Source: Sternotherus odoratus (taxonomy: Eukaryota > Chordata > Testudines > Kinosternidae). Taken from it: DNA of 64,000 nt. The stretch spans positions 167,639,434-167,703,433 of the forward strand of contig JAVMKO010000001.1 of NCBI GenBank assembly GCA_032164245.1, read 5' to 3'. Under the pieces are notes generated by a model, which was given only the letters and a program-made list of their open reading frames with translations, searched no databases and was not told where the DNA came from. Position numbers and translations under genes: made by a program. Positions 47,401-64,000 of the stretch are shown one piece after another (the first letter of the stretch is position 1; every line of letters begins with the position of its first letter).

Positions 47401-50400
47401 TTGCATAAATCTAACTGATTGGAATTTAATAAAAGATTGCCTTGATCCACAAGGAAAACAGAATCAAATTCACTCATGCTTAGCTATGTTGCCTTTACAG
47501 AACTCAGAGTATTTTGTTTTCCTTTCTAAATCTCACCAGAAAATCAAACTGTTTAACCAAGACCTCATGAGTTCAGTGGCGGGAGAGGAAAAGTTGCTTG
47601 AAGATGAAATTAGACTGTTTACAAAAATCCGCACAGAGTTTCAAAAATGGGGGAAGATACTTGATGACAGTGCATTGACTGGTAAGTCTTACAGGGGATT
47701 GCCTGTGAAGCTGCTATGAAATACTTATTTTGACTGAAGTTGTAATACAGCTAAAAGATCATGTTAATCAAATTTTACAACGTGAAGTGATGAGAACTTG
47801 TCTACTAAGATCCCCAGCTTTTGTGAACGCACATAGCTCCATTGAAATCAATGATTTCCCCACTTCCATTGAAGTCAATGGTGCAAGGATAATTTCACCA
47901 GCTGACAATGTGCCCTTGATTCTTTAAAAAAATCTTTTAAACAAGTTATTCAAAGTCTATGGTTTAAAGTCTAGTAATTTTTGTGTAATAAAATAACCAC
48001 CTAAAGAACACCCATATTTCCCAGATAATCCAGTCTGCTAATTGCTTGCTGAATCGAAATCTAAAAGAAAAAGCAGTACAAAACATTTCTTAACCTCTCA
48101 GAATACCCATTAATTCTTCCTCTTGGTGAACATGTAGCACACATTTCTGTCAAGCAGCACCTATTGCTATGTTTTTAGTTGTCCATGCCTGTCTACATAA
48201 ACATTGCTAAATGTAGTACTAAATGAATAGTTACAAAATGTATGCAGAGGTACACGTCACTGAGGGGCAATTGCATATAGACACAGGTGTATTGTATTGC
48301 CTAATCTGTCCTATTTATCCAGAGCCAGTTAATTTAAATGTATTAGGTGAGTTAAAGTAGGGAAACAGGTGGAAAGAGGAAATAGCAGGTGAACAAAAAC
48401 ACAGGAAAAAAAGAAGAGGAGAAAGCCAGTAAAAACTAGTTCCTTTTTTATGTTACTTTTTCCCTTTGAGAATCAGTTGAAGCACTTGTGTGTGTGAATG
48501 GGAGGTGCCCCTATATTACACGTAAAATGGAGATAATACTTCCTCCTTCCTTTAGAACGTAATTTGAGATCTACCCATGAAAAGCATTGTGTATGAGGCA
48601 GGTATTGTTTATATAGCTGAAGTCATTGCAAAGTAAGTTCATCTAGAAGTTCTAGTTGCAGATCATTAGAGAGCTGGGATAAATGGAACAGTCAGGACAT
48701 TTACTAAATTATGCAGGTTTTGGGGCTTCCTATTGTAAAATACATTAGAAGATGTTTTTTCTGGTTGACTGATTAATTTTACAAATCCCTATACACCTTC
48801 CTTCTGAAGTTTTCCTCTCAAACTCCAATCTATTTGACACAAACTACAGTAGACTCTCGATTATACAGGATTGGGTTAAAAAAAATGTCAAAGGATGTCA
48901 AAAAAATTACACGTAACTCGCAGGGCCGGCTCTGGCTTTGTTGCCGCCCCAAGCGCGCGCACACACAAAAACCCTCCAGAGCGCAGGCAGCCAGTGAACC
49001 AACATCCCCTCCCCCCCGATGCAAGGTGGCTGGTGAACCAACCCCCCCTTCCCATATTTCCTATGGATAGTGATTATCTGGGATGTTATTAAGCAGGATT
49101 AATTTTTTCCCTATCATCCTGGATAATCGAGTCTACTGTATAACACAATTTTTTTGCAGTGTTTAATAAGCCCATAAATTTCTGGAATCTCTTGGAACTT
49201 CTAGGAGGAATGGTCCTTAATAATTGAACGCAGAGTAATCTGAGCACCTCCTGCCTCCAGCTATGCATGATTATGCTACCATTTCTAAATCCATTCATGA
49301 TCAGTGAAGATTGGACACGTTTTTAAAGCACTGGTACATGTGGGTGAGAGATCGAAAAGGGGAACACGTATTATTTAGGATGGCAAATTTATCCAGTGTT
49401 GACAATGTTTTAGTGATGGTGTTGTTTGAATGTACCAGAAGGTCTAGAATAGACTTCCTTAGTTGTGGCAGTTTTTCAGCTGCGGAAAAGATATCCAACT
49501 GATAGGAGTTGCTGTACTGGATCAGACTACTGGCCCTTGTTCTTGTTTCCATTACTTTTGTGAATGAAACGGTTCATTCTTAGAAGTAGTAATGGCATAT
49601 TTTGGCTCAGTTCTACAGAAATCAATTTGCTTGAATGATCCGCTGTGTATTAGTTCTTCCAGTCAAGTGTCTTCAGAAAAAAGAACTAAACTTCCACTTT
49701 AAATCCATATTTTTTTAAATAAATTTATTGGATTTGGTGTATTTAAATACTGCTGTTGTTTTAATGTTACAGTTAGAAGAACTATACAACATGAAGTGTG
49801 GAGATTTGAAAAACAGTATCGTGGAAGAGAGCTCCCAGGCTTTGTCAGTTACAAGACATTTGAGACCATTGTAAGACAGCAAATCATGACACTAGAAGAA
49901 CCAGCTATTGAGATATTGAAGAAAATAAATGGTGAGTTTCGTTTACTAAGCTTATCCTAAGCTTTGGAAATATTGGTTTGTCTACATTTTGATTGACATG
50001 GCGGGAGCGGTATTTTGGCAGCTTCAGGCAGCGGAAAATGAATCTGAATCAAACCACTTTCAGGCTATGAGACAGATCTCTAGACTTCAATCCTCTGTGC
50101 CTGACCTTCAGACTTTGATTGTACCAGTTCCTAAATGGACAGCATTTCTGAAAAAGTTAGAAATCAACCATGATAGGAAAATGAAGGCTCATCATAGGTA
50201 TGACAAGGCGGGATTAAAAGTTGCATTGATGTGGCATAGCTCCATGGTACTGTCATTTGGATATAGTGAATAACCAGTTTTCACAAATCTTGTACTACCA
50301 GTAGTTCAGTAATCACATTTACACTGCTATCTTTATTTTATGTCTCTTTTCTCCCCTCAGAACGTGTCCGAAAATCTTTCACAGAGATTGCCAAAGATCA

Positions 50401-53400
50401 TTTTGAGGATTTTCACAATCTTAACAGAGCTGCTAAGGTGAGACACCACATGCAGTCCAGAGAAAAGCAACAAGAGTGATTAAAGGTCTGGAAAACATGA
50501 CCCATGAGGGAAGATTGATAAAATTGGGTGTGTTTAGTTTGGAGAAGAGAAAACTGAAGGGGGGACATCGTAAATTTTCAAGTACATAAAAGGTTGTTAC
50601 AAGGGCAAAGATGAAAAATTGTTCTCCTTTCCTCCAGGTATAGGACAAGTAGCAATGAGCTTACATTGCAGCAAGGGAGGTTTAGATTTAGGAAAAACTT
50701 CCTAACTGTCAGGGTACTTAAGCTCGGGAACAAATTGTTGAGGGGAGCTGTGGAATCTCAGTCATCTGAGGTTTTTAGAACAGGTTACACAAACACCTGT
50801 CGTCAGGAATGGTCTACAAGTTATTCAAAATCTATGGTTTAGTTATTATGTAATCCTGCTTTGAGTGCAGTGGACAGGACCCGATCGCCTCAGACCTTTC
50901 CAGTCTGACACTTCTATGATTTTATGTAATCCAGTATAAGACCAGCAATACTGACTGGCAGGCTATATTGTATATAGAACTACATGTTACTCCTTCACTC
51001 TTAATCAGTCATTTATTTGATTGTTGCACCTTTCAGCAGCTTGTGGAGATTCCTGCGGCCATATCACCTTTATGAATATGTTGAGGCGGAATACAACATC
51101 GGCAATCCCTATGTGCTGTATCAGAACATATTAAATGATCCCTTCAGTATTTCCCCTGCCCTTCAAACCCATCTCTTGGGGGGGTTTCTCACAAAGTTGG
51201 CAGCACAAACACTTCTCTGGTATTTGTACTCAGGGAACTCAAGCGGCAGGCTTTTGGCTGTCCCTGTCCACAAGGGTAATGGGGACACACAGCAATGTGG
51301 CCTCCCCTGCCTGCTGACACAGAACCAGAATCTAACACTTACCCTGTGCTCTTGAGAACCCTGTGACACCATGTCACATGTTATCTGGCACATGGTCCTG
51401 GTCCTATACGCACCTGTACCACCTGTTCCGTTGTGGATTTTGACAGTTTTCTTTCCTCCTCCCAATCCCTTTACAGGACAAAATTGAAGACATTCGAGAC
51501 AAACAAGCACAGGAAGCTGAAACAATGATCCGAATCCAGTTTAAAATGGAGCAGCTTGTATACTGCCAGGACAATGTTTACAGCCAGGACTTAAAAGATA
51601 TCAGGGAAGAAACACCAAAGGAAGCAGCTAAGAGTCTGAAACCGGTCTCAAGTTTCAACTTTGGAACTGTTCCAACCCAAAACCACTCTGCCATTACTGA
51701 AATGGCTTATCACCTGGAGGCATACTTCAATGTGAGTTTATGGATTCCTACCACAGCAGTTTTTATTCCATTCCTAATCCTTCAACATGTACTAATACCC
51801 TTCCTTTTGCAGTCACTAGGAAAAGTGTGCCTCTGTTTTTAATTTAAGAAAACACTGGTACCATTTATAAGGCATATATCCCCCACCCCGAGGTCCATGG
51901 ATAACATCTTTTTGCATGAATTGGTATTTTAAACAGCTGATGATAAAGTCTATGGGCAGATTCAAAAGGGATGTACAGTATCATTACGTAGGTGTAGTTA
52001 CAGGCTGAGTGCGTAGCTGAAGCCTGCTTCATTCTGCATCTGCCTTTTGATTGCTTTTCCTGCCATCAGTCTACATCCGTTTTCAAATTACACCAACTTA
52101 ATGACAAAATGCATGCCACCTCTGCATTTAGCCCTCCCGGCCAATGGGAGCTGCAGAGCTGGCACTTGGGGCCGAGGCAGCATGCGGAGCCCCCTGGCTG
52201 TCCCTATGCTGTGGCACCAGAGGCGGGACATGCCGAGCCAACGCAGGCAGGGAGCCTTCCTTAGCCCCCCTGTGCCGCCAATCCGACAGTGCTAACCGGA
52301 GCTTCCAGGGTTCCTTTTCGACCTGGCGTTCTGGTCAAAAATTGGACACCTGGCAACCCTATGCTGAATGTCTAATGGCTCTTCACTGCAGTTCACTGCT
52401 CTACTGTTTATCCTATAGCCAAGTGAACCACTTTAGGCTACCACAAGTCTGTGAGAGATTATGTAAAAGCAAGTTCTCTTTTGCCTTTTCACCCTACCGC
52501 ATAACATCTACTGCTAAAATAACCACTTCTAATAACAGAAGCTACATGTAGTTTCCATCTCTGTGGAGATGGAGGGCAGGAGTGTTGGGATGGGAACATC
52601 TTGCCATCAGCACCCCTCTTCCCTCCCCTATCTCCCTACAGCAAGCAGGAGGCTCCCAGGAGCAGCTCCAACGCAGAGGGCGGGAACAGCATATGACAGT
52701 GGGGAGAGGGACATCTGAACTGCTGGCAATTGATAGCCTGCTGGGCAGCTGCTGCACAGGGAACTTAGGGGACCTGACTCGGAGGCGGCCAGTCCACGCT
52801 GGTTCCAAGCCCCCACCACTAGCTCCAACAGGATGCTCTTCCTGCAAGCAGTGAACAAAGCAGGCAGCTGGCAAACAACATTCAAAGGCACAACTTTAAA
52901 CCACCGTGTTCCCTAATTGATCACCAACGTAACAATGTTAACTGGGATAAGGTGAAATGAGGCGTTACAGTCATTATTTACTGGATGGCACTCTGTTGGC
53001 AAATGTCAGCATTAATTAGGTTATGCAAGGAGTGACTGGTCTGCCTTATGTTTATACTCCTTAGAAAACTTGTGGGTCAAAATAAGAGCACATCTCATTA
53101 ATGTTTTCAGATGGGATTAAAAAAAGAGAAGTTGCATCACAGCTGTCTGAACCATTTCCAGACTAATTCATGGAGATATTCACTGGAACAATAACTTGAC
53201 ACTAGAGAGCCCTGCCCATGTCCTCTCTTTGATAGTAATGTTTTAAAACCATCTTCTGTTTTCAGAGTGCGGGTAAACGTCTCTCCAGCCAAATTCCTCT
53301 GATCATCCAGTTCTACATCCTTCAGGACTTTGGAGATAAGTTACAGAATTCAATGCTGCAACTTTTACAAGAGAGAGAAAAATTGAACTACTTTCTTCAG

Positions 53401-53499
53401 GAACGGAAAGATGCTGCCGATCAGAGACATTTTCTGAGTGGACGAATTGATCGTCTGACACAAGCTCGCCTTCGCTTAATAAAATTTTGTGTGCTGTAG
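29367..53499 (+). CDS. MX1: Mx dynamin-like GTPase, copy B (complete)
   Basis: Proposed CDS joins 29367-29423, 29535-29996 (cassette), 31165-31357, 38272-38409, 40914-41068, 42774-42912, 43383-43581, 44383-44461, 45463-45585, 47540-47681, 49773-49931, 50361-50437, 51477-51731 and 53266-53499. The length is about 803 aa with the cassette or 649 aa without it; human MX1 has 662. It has all GTPase motifs: P-loop GDQSSGKS, the switch I Thr in GIVTRCP, DLPG and TKPD. These are followed by the stalk with RGRELPGF, the L4 loop and the C-terminal effector helix. Mx proteins are interferon-induced antiviral GTPases. Everything from 31165 to the stop is firm. The first two exons are my reading of a difficult 5' end (see findings). 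TMPRSS2 lies convergent downstream. Confidence 0.88.
29535..29996 (+). CDS. MX1: Mx copy B N-terminal repeat exon (possible cassette)
   Basis: 462 nt, 154 codons, phase 0-0, open throughout. The acceptor is CACCCCCCGCACAG and the donor AATAAG|GCAAGT, a GC donor matching the GC-AG consensus. Residues 1-106 are about nine degenerate 12-13-residue repeats (for example [36 protein letters not shown]). Residues 107-154 form a hydrophilic tail ending DFEEQQNK. I know of no named domain like it. Bird Mx proteins also have long, poorly conserved N-terminal extensions. The matching region of copy A lies outside the window. Confidence 0.6.
29997..31164 (+). other. Mx copy B intron (candidate GC-AG)
   Basis: It begins GCAAGT and ends TTCTTATAG. 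30603-30960 looks like an AT-rich DNA transposon fragment (GTGCTGTCAAGCAATTAAAA, repeated ATTAATCATGCA). No other feature. Confidence 0.5.
30603..30960. mobile_element. AT-rich DNA-transposon fragment
   Basis: It opens GTGCTGTCAAGCAATTAAAA and has AATTAATCATGCAATTAATC-type inverted motifs, a form I associate with an amniote DNA element. The right end was not found. Confidence 0.35.
31165..31357 (+). CDS. MX1: Mx copy B exon: P-loop (G1)
   Basis: 193 nt, phase 0 to 1, from TCTTATAG to AGTG|GTAAGA. It encodes [20 protein letters not shown] and [20 protein letters not shown], close to human MX1. Residues 42-49 of the exon are GDQSSGKS, the phosphate-binding loop. ALPRGSG completes switch I together with the next exon. 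Confidence 0.95.
31855..33414 (+). mobile_element. CR1 LINE, decayed, split by GC-rich insertion
   Basis: 31855-32806 encodes broken CR1 reverse transcriptase ([20 protein letters not shown], then [10 protein letters not shown]) with stops and frameshifts. 32807-33330 is a C-rich then GC-rich insertion ending GGTTGGCGACCGCTGGTCTA, probably hAT-derived. 33331-33414 is the CR1 tail (GACTGGACTAGATGATCTCT). Confidence 0.75.
34215..36412 (-). mobile_element. CR1 LINE on - strand, split by the Harbinger-like MITE
   Basis: 35386-36412 encodes, on the - strand, pieces of CR1 ORF2 ([62 protein letters not shown]) in several frames. 34215-34383 continues its 3' end. It is inactive. Confidence 0.85.
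34387..35382. mobile_element. Harbinger-like MITE with GC-rich inverted core
   Basis: Terminal repeats GGGCATAACTTCACTA and TAGTGAAGACATACCC are flanked by TAA on both sides (34384-34386 and 35383-35385). Subterminal blocks rich in TCGATTT/AAATCGA pair with each other. The core (34600-35200) has C-rich tandem units (CCCGCCTGCCCAAACAGCCC) followed by their G-rich complement. Insertion is into a CR1. ORFs of about 250 codons inside are artefacts. Confidence 0.7.
37007..37721. mobile_element. Mariner-like MITE containing a GC-rich palindrome
   Basis: Ends CCGTATATACTCGAGTATAA and ACTCGAGTATATACGG are flanked by TA. The GGCTTATACTCGAGTC motif recurs inside. 37088-37342 is a near-perfect palindrome with arms of about 125 bp, including A-run and T-run mirror images. 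Confidence 0.75.
38272..38409 (+). CDS. MX1: Mx copy B exon: switch I (G2)
   Basis: 138 nt, from CTGCAG to AAAG|GTAAGT. It encodes [15 protein letters not shown], with the G2 threonine, then [20 protein letters not shown]. The matching exon of copy A lies outside the window. Confidence 0.93.
38471..39366. mobile_element. hAT-like non-autonomous element, 0.9 kb
   Basis: Ends CAGGCCCACACAAC and GTTGTGCAGGCCTG, with flanking CTCTATTC and ATCTATTC (7 of 8 match). The interior is C-rich low complexity (CTCGCC, CCACTTGCC). Long ORFs in it are not genes. Confidence 0.65.
40501..40712. mobile_element. hAT MITE, 212 bp
   Basis: Ends CAGGGATTGGCAACC and GGTTGCTGATCCC, flanked by TCATAGAC and TCAAAGAC (7 of 8). 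Copy A has the unoccupied site near 985. It inserted after the gene duplication. Confidence 0.75.
40914..41068 (+). CDS. MX1: Mx copy B exon: G3 motif
   Basis: 155 nt, from CTTTGTAG to CAG|GTAATG. It encodes [12 protein letters not shown] and [17 protein letters not shown]. Confidence 0.95.
41069..42773 (+). other. Mx copy B intron, no gene
   Basis: Unique-looking AT-rich sequence. 41170-41950 is not present in copy A, where a hAT-like element replaces it. Confidence 0.5.
42774..42912 (+). CDS. MX1: Mx copy B exon: GTPase core
   Basis: 139 nt, phase 0 to 1. It encodes [15 protein letters not shown], then [15 protein letters not shown] and EVDPDGERT. Confidence 0.95.
43383..43581 (+). CDS. 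MX1: Mx copy B exon: G4 motif
   Basis: 199 nt. It encodes [15 protein letters not shown] through [15 protein letters not shown]. It differs from copy A at two residues (N/D and A/T). Confidence 0.95.
43582..45462 (+). other. Mx copy B introns around the 44383 exon
   Basis: Introns 43582-44382 and 44462-45462 have no repeats or genes. The second is almost the same as copy A 4836-5830. Confidence 0.6.
44383..44461 (+). CDS. MX1: Mx copy B exon: connector
   Basis: 79 nt. It encodes [17 protein letters not shown] and TELVEHIN. The donor is AAT|GTAAGC. Confidence 0.93.
45463..45585 (+). CDS. MX1: Mx copy B exon: start of stalk
   Basis: 123 nt, phase 0-0. It encodes [16 protein letters not shown] and [10 protein letters not shown]. 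Confidence 0.93.
45586..47539 (+). other. Mx copy B intron
   Basis: 45806-46390 is sequence not found in copy A and may be an old insertion, but no termini were seen. About 46395-46860 is nearly identical to copy A 6830-7300 apart from an indel of about 18 bp. The empty site for the copy A palindromic LTR is near 46900. Confidence 0.5.
47540..47681 (+). CDS. MX1: Mx copy B exon: stalk helix
   Basis: 142 nt, from CTCACCAG to ACTG|GTAAGT. It encodes [17 protein letters not shown] and [15 protein letters not shown]. Confidence 0.93.
47682..49772 (+). other. Mx copy B intron with one MITE
   Basis: It aligns with copy A 8635-10477 except for the Tigger-like MITE at 48847-49138. No gene. Confidence 0.55.
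48847..49138. mobile_element. Tigger/pogo-like MITE, 292 bp
   Basis: Ends CAGTAGACTCTCGATTATAC and GGATAATCGAGTCTACTG are flanked by TA on both sides. It is absent from copy A, so it is younger than the duplication. Confidence 0.8.
49773..49931 (+). CDS. MX1: Mx copy B exon: stalk (RGRELPGF)
   Basis: 159 nt, from TGTTACAG to AATG|GTGAGT. It encodes [20 protein letters not shown] and [13 protein letters not shown]. Confidence 0.93.
50361..50437 (+). CDS. MX1: Mx copy B exon: stalk, short
   Basis: 77 nt, from CCCTCAG to AAG|GTGAGA. It encodes [20 protein letters not shown] and NRAAK. Confidence 0.93.
50450..50920 (+). mobile_element. CR1 LINE 3' end (shared with copy A)
   Basis: Same insertion as 11140-11600, starting CAGTCCAGAGAAAAGCAACA right after the splice donor. 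The tail is more decayed than in copy A. Confidence 0.75.
51477..51731 (+). CDS. MX1: Mx copy B exon: L4-loop exon
   Basis: 255 nt, phase 0-0, from TTTACAG to AAT|GTGAGT. The conserved core is [14 protein letters not shown]. The loop region carries a two-residue insertion (PT) and lacks one residue relative to copy A. Confidence 0.93.
51732..53265 (+). other. Mx copy B last intron
   Basis: 52130-52370 is a GC-rich insertion ending CACCTGGCAACCCTATG, like other MITE ends in the window. 52560-52870 is GC-rich without an identified class. No gene. Confidence 0.45.
53266..53499 (+). CDS. MX1: Mx copy B terminal coding exon
   Basis: 234 nt, ending TAG at 53497-53499. It encodes [20 protein letters not shown] and [12 protein letters not shown] and ends KFCVL. 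Confidence 0.95.
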   Translation, partial: SAGKRLSSQIPLIIQFYILQDFGDKLQNSMLQLLQEREKLNYFLQERKDAADQRHFLSGRIDRLTQARLRLIKFCVL

Positions 53500-54260
53500 T
53501 CTCTCTGCTTTAAATGGTCTGTTTCAAATGTCAATTCTTGAGACTGACAAATCTATATCAGAGCTTTAGGTATTTAGAAATTGTTTATCTGTCTACATTG
53601 ACTTAGATAAATCAGTTTTTAAGGCCAGTTTAGCTAATTCACACAATTGCTTTATCATCATCAGTTGTGTGTGTTTCACATGTTCATCTGTGAATCATTT
53701 TATTTTTAAAGTTTTGTTTTAGTTAAGAGTTTAAATGTTAGCATTATGATTTTATGCTTCCCTGTAATTATGTTGCTATTGGGGAAACATTTTGAATATG
53801 TTCATTTTAACAAGTGAGGACATGAGTGCTCTGCTGCAGAACATACACCCTATGATAGACAAATGAATTAAACCATATTGCAGGGAGAGACTGAACCAAA
53901 AGTGTGCGTATGTTTATTTTAAATGTGGGCTTTCCTACTCACTTTTTTGGTGTGTTCTTCCATGTGCTTTATTTCAGCTATGGAAACTAGTTTATTTTAA
54001 CATTTTGAAATTATGGTACATATTAAAAGAAAAAAAGAGAAGTCACTTTGCAAGTGTAGTGTGAGGATATAAAGCGGTTAGATGCTATGTATGTGTGACA
54101 CCTGGTGTCCTGGCCCAATCACTGGCAAAGAAACTAATCTTAATGTGGCTCAATAAATAACGAGTTGAGACTGAGTTTTTTCTGTGTGTAATGTAATTAT
54201 GCTTCTACACAACTCTACAAATACAGTATGAGTTAATAAAGCAACTGAGGTTGATACGAT
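53500..54260 (+). other. Mx copy B 3' UTR
   Basis: Uninterrupted version of the copy A 3' UTR. AATAAA at 54235-54240 (GTTAATAAAGCAACTG) is the likely polyadenylation signal because it is conserved in both copies. An earlier CAATAAATAA lies at about 54150. Confidence 0.55.
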
Positions 54261-54444
54261 TAGTTCAATAGCCTACCCAAAGGTTAGTAGAGAAGTATAC
54301 ATCTCTCAGAAGGTCCTGTGTTTGTTAGCCACCACAAAAGAGCTGAGGGGCAAATAGGTCAGTCTGTGCCTATCTTTAGTGTTCATCACAGCTGTGTAGT
54401 GTGGAAGCTTTCTTGGCCCTACTCAGCAACAGAAACTGAAGTCT

Positions 54445-63136
<8,692 letters not shown>

Positions 63137-64000
63137 CTGGAGAGTAAAATAAGGTTAGACTGTTTGCTTCTGTATTAAGTAGAAGCCCCATCTACTTTCT
63201 CCTGGAACAGTCAAATGATTTTAGATCTCATTGACGTTTTACTGTGAATGGGTAAGCACACACATTGAACCATTACCTGTGGTTCCCTGTTCACCTTCAG
63301 TTGCCAAATTAACAGCAAGAAGAGTGTCAGTACATTTCATCTATATGTGGCAATGAAGCAGGGAAAGCCAGTGTTCATAATGGAGACGGTAGTGAGAGAA
63401 GAAACTGACCTATGTCATAGGTCACTGACATAGGTCAGTGACATAGGTCACCTGAAATTGACCAGGCAGCTGACCCGATCGCCCAAGCAGCTCCGCGCCG
63501 GCTCCCCCCCCCCTCGGGCAGGCGGGGGGGGGGGTCCGGCGGGGGGGCTGTTCAGGCGGGCGGGCGGGGGGGGAGGGAAGAGTTGACACCTCCCGCCGGG
63601 CTCCCTGCTGCGGGGAGCCGGGCGGGCGGGCTGACAGTTGACAGCTCCTTCCCGGCTCCCCGCAGCGGGGAGCCGGGCGGGAGCTGTCAGCCCACCCGCC
63701 CGGGTGGGAACGGTCAACCCCCCCGCCCGGGGGGTAAAACCTCTATATAACGGACTAATTCGGGCGAGGGGGTGTACGTTAAAGCCAAAAGTCCTGTTAT
63801 TTAATGATTTTAAAAAATTATTAAACAACGGACTTTCGGCTTTAACGGACACCCCCTCGCCCGAATTAGTCCGTTAAATCGAGGTTTCACTGTATATAGG
63901 AATTACAGGGTAGGTCACGCTGGTGAGAAAGTGAGACTATATGTGAACGAAAGAATAGAGTGAAAGATTGCACTAGTCTTAAATAAATCAAATTGTACCA
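63137..64000 (-). other. TMPRSS2 intron with GC-rich MITE
   Basis: No catalytic-His exon is present before the window end. 63470-63895 is repeat (see entry). Confidence 0.55.
63470..63895. mobile_element. GC-rich MITE of the 17.2 kb Tigger-like family
   Basis: 63753-63776 and 63849-63872 are perfect 24-bp inverted copies (GGACTAATTCGGGCGAGGGG and complement). The end AAATCGAGGTTTCACTGTA matches the right end of the element at 17172-17672. 63475-63720 is C-rich then G-rich and resembles the core of the Harbinger-like MITE at 34.8-35.1 kb. Confidence 0.6.

Noticed and set aside
53485..53499. C-terminal KFCVL of Mx copy B as a prenylation (CaaX) signal
   Set aside because: A CaaX box needs three residues after Cys; here only two follow.

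Overview
This is vertebrate nuclear DNA. Genes are split into many exons with GT-AG introns, and most of the window is introns and dispersed repeats. CR1-type LINEs with a 'TTCTATGATT' or 'GTTCTTATG' tail, abundant hAT, mariner-like and Harbinger-like MITEs, and a possible Helitron suggest a non-avian sauropsid. A turtle is my best guess; a crocodilian cannot be excluded.

The window holds two tandem genes for the interferon-induced dynamin-like GTPase Mx on the + strand, followed by the 3' part of TMPRSS2 on the - strand. The order Mx, Mx, then convergent TMPRSS2 matches the mammalian MX2-MX1-TMPRSS2 locus. Copy A (1-18.3 kb) enters the window at its G3 exon. It has ten intact exons to the stop at 16735, and its 5' exons lie left of base 1. 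Copy B (about 29.36-54.24 kb) can be followed from a candidate start at 29367 to the stop at 53499. All shared splice sites are conserved between the copies. Intron sequence aligns over about 17 kb at an offset near 39.7 kb, so this is a lineage-level tandem duplication. By eye, the GTPase domain is nearly identical and the stalk, especially the L4-loop exon, is much more diverged.

Copy B has an unusual 5' end. A short exon ends in a basic cluster (RKKRSR). It is followed by a 462-nt symmetric phase 0-0 exon that encodes about nine degenerate 12-residue repeats (P-[AT]-Q-[ST]-K-x-x-F-x-G). That exon ends in a GC splice donor. Including it gives about 803 aa; skipping it gives 649 aa, the usual Mx length. 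This candidate alternatively spliced N-terminal repeat domain is the most interesting item in the window.

Layout: 1-18.3 kb copy A. 18.3-27.1 kb intergenic repeats, including a G-rich 44/38-bp minisatellite at 25.5-27.1 kb. 27.15-27.68 kb CpG island. 27.8-28.64 kb CR1. 29.36-54.24 kb copy B, whose large introns carry CR1s, nested MITEs and hAT elements. 54.4-57.0 kb intergenic DNA or TMPRSS2 3' UTR. 57.0-63.1 kb four TMPRSS2 protease exons, with nested CR1/hAT between them. 63.4-63.9 kb GC-rich MITE. All percentages and homology calls were made by eye, without alignment software.
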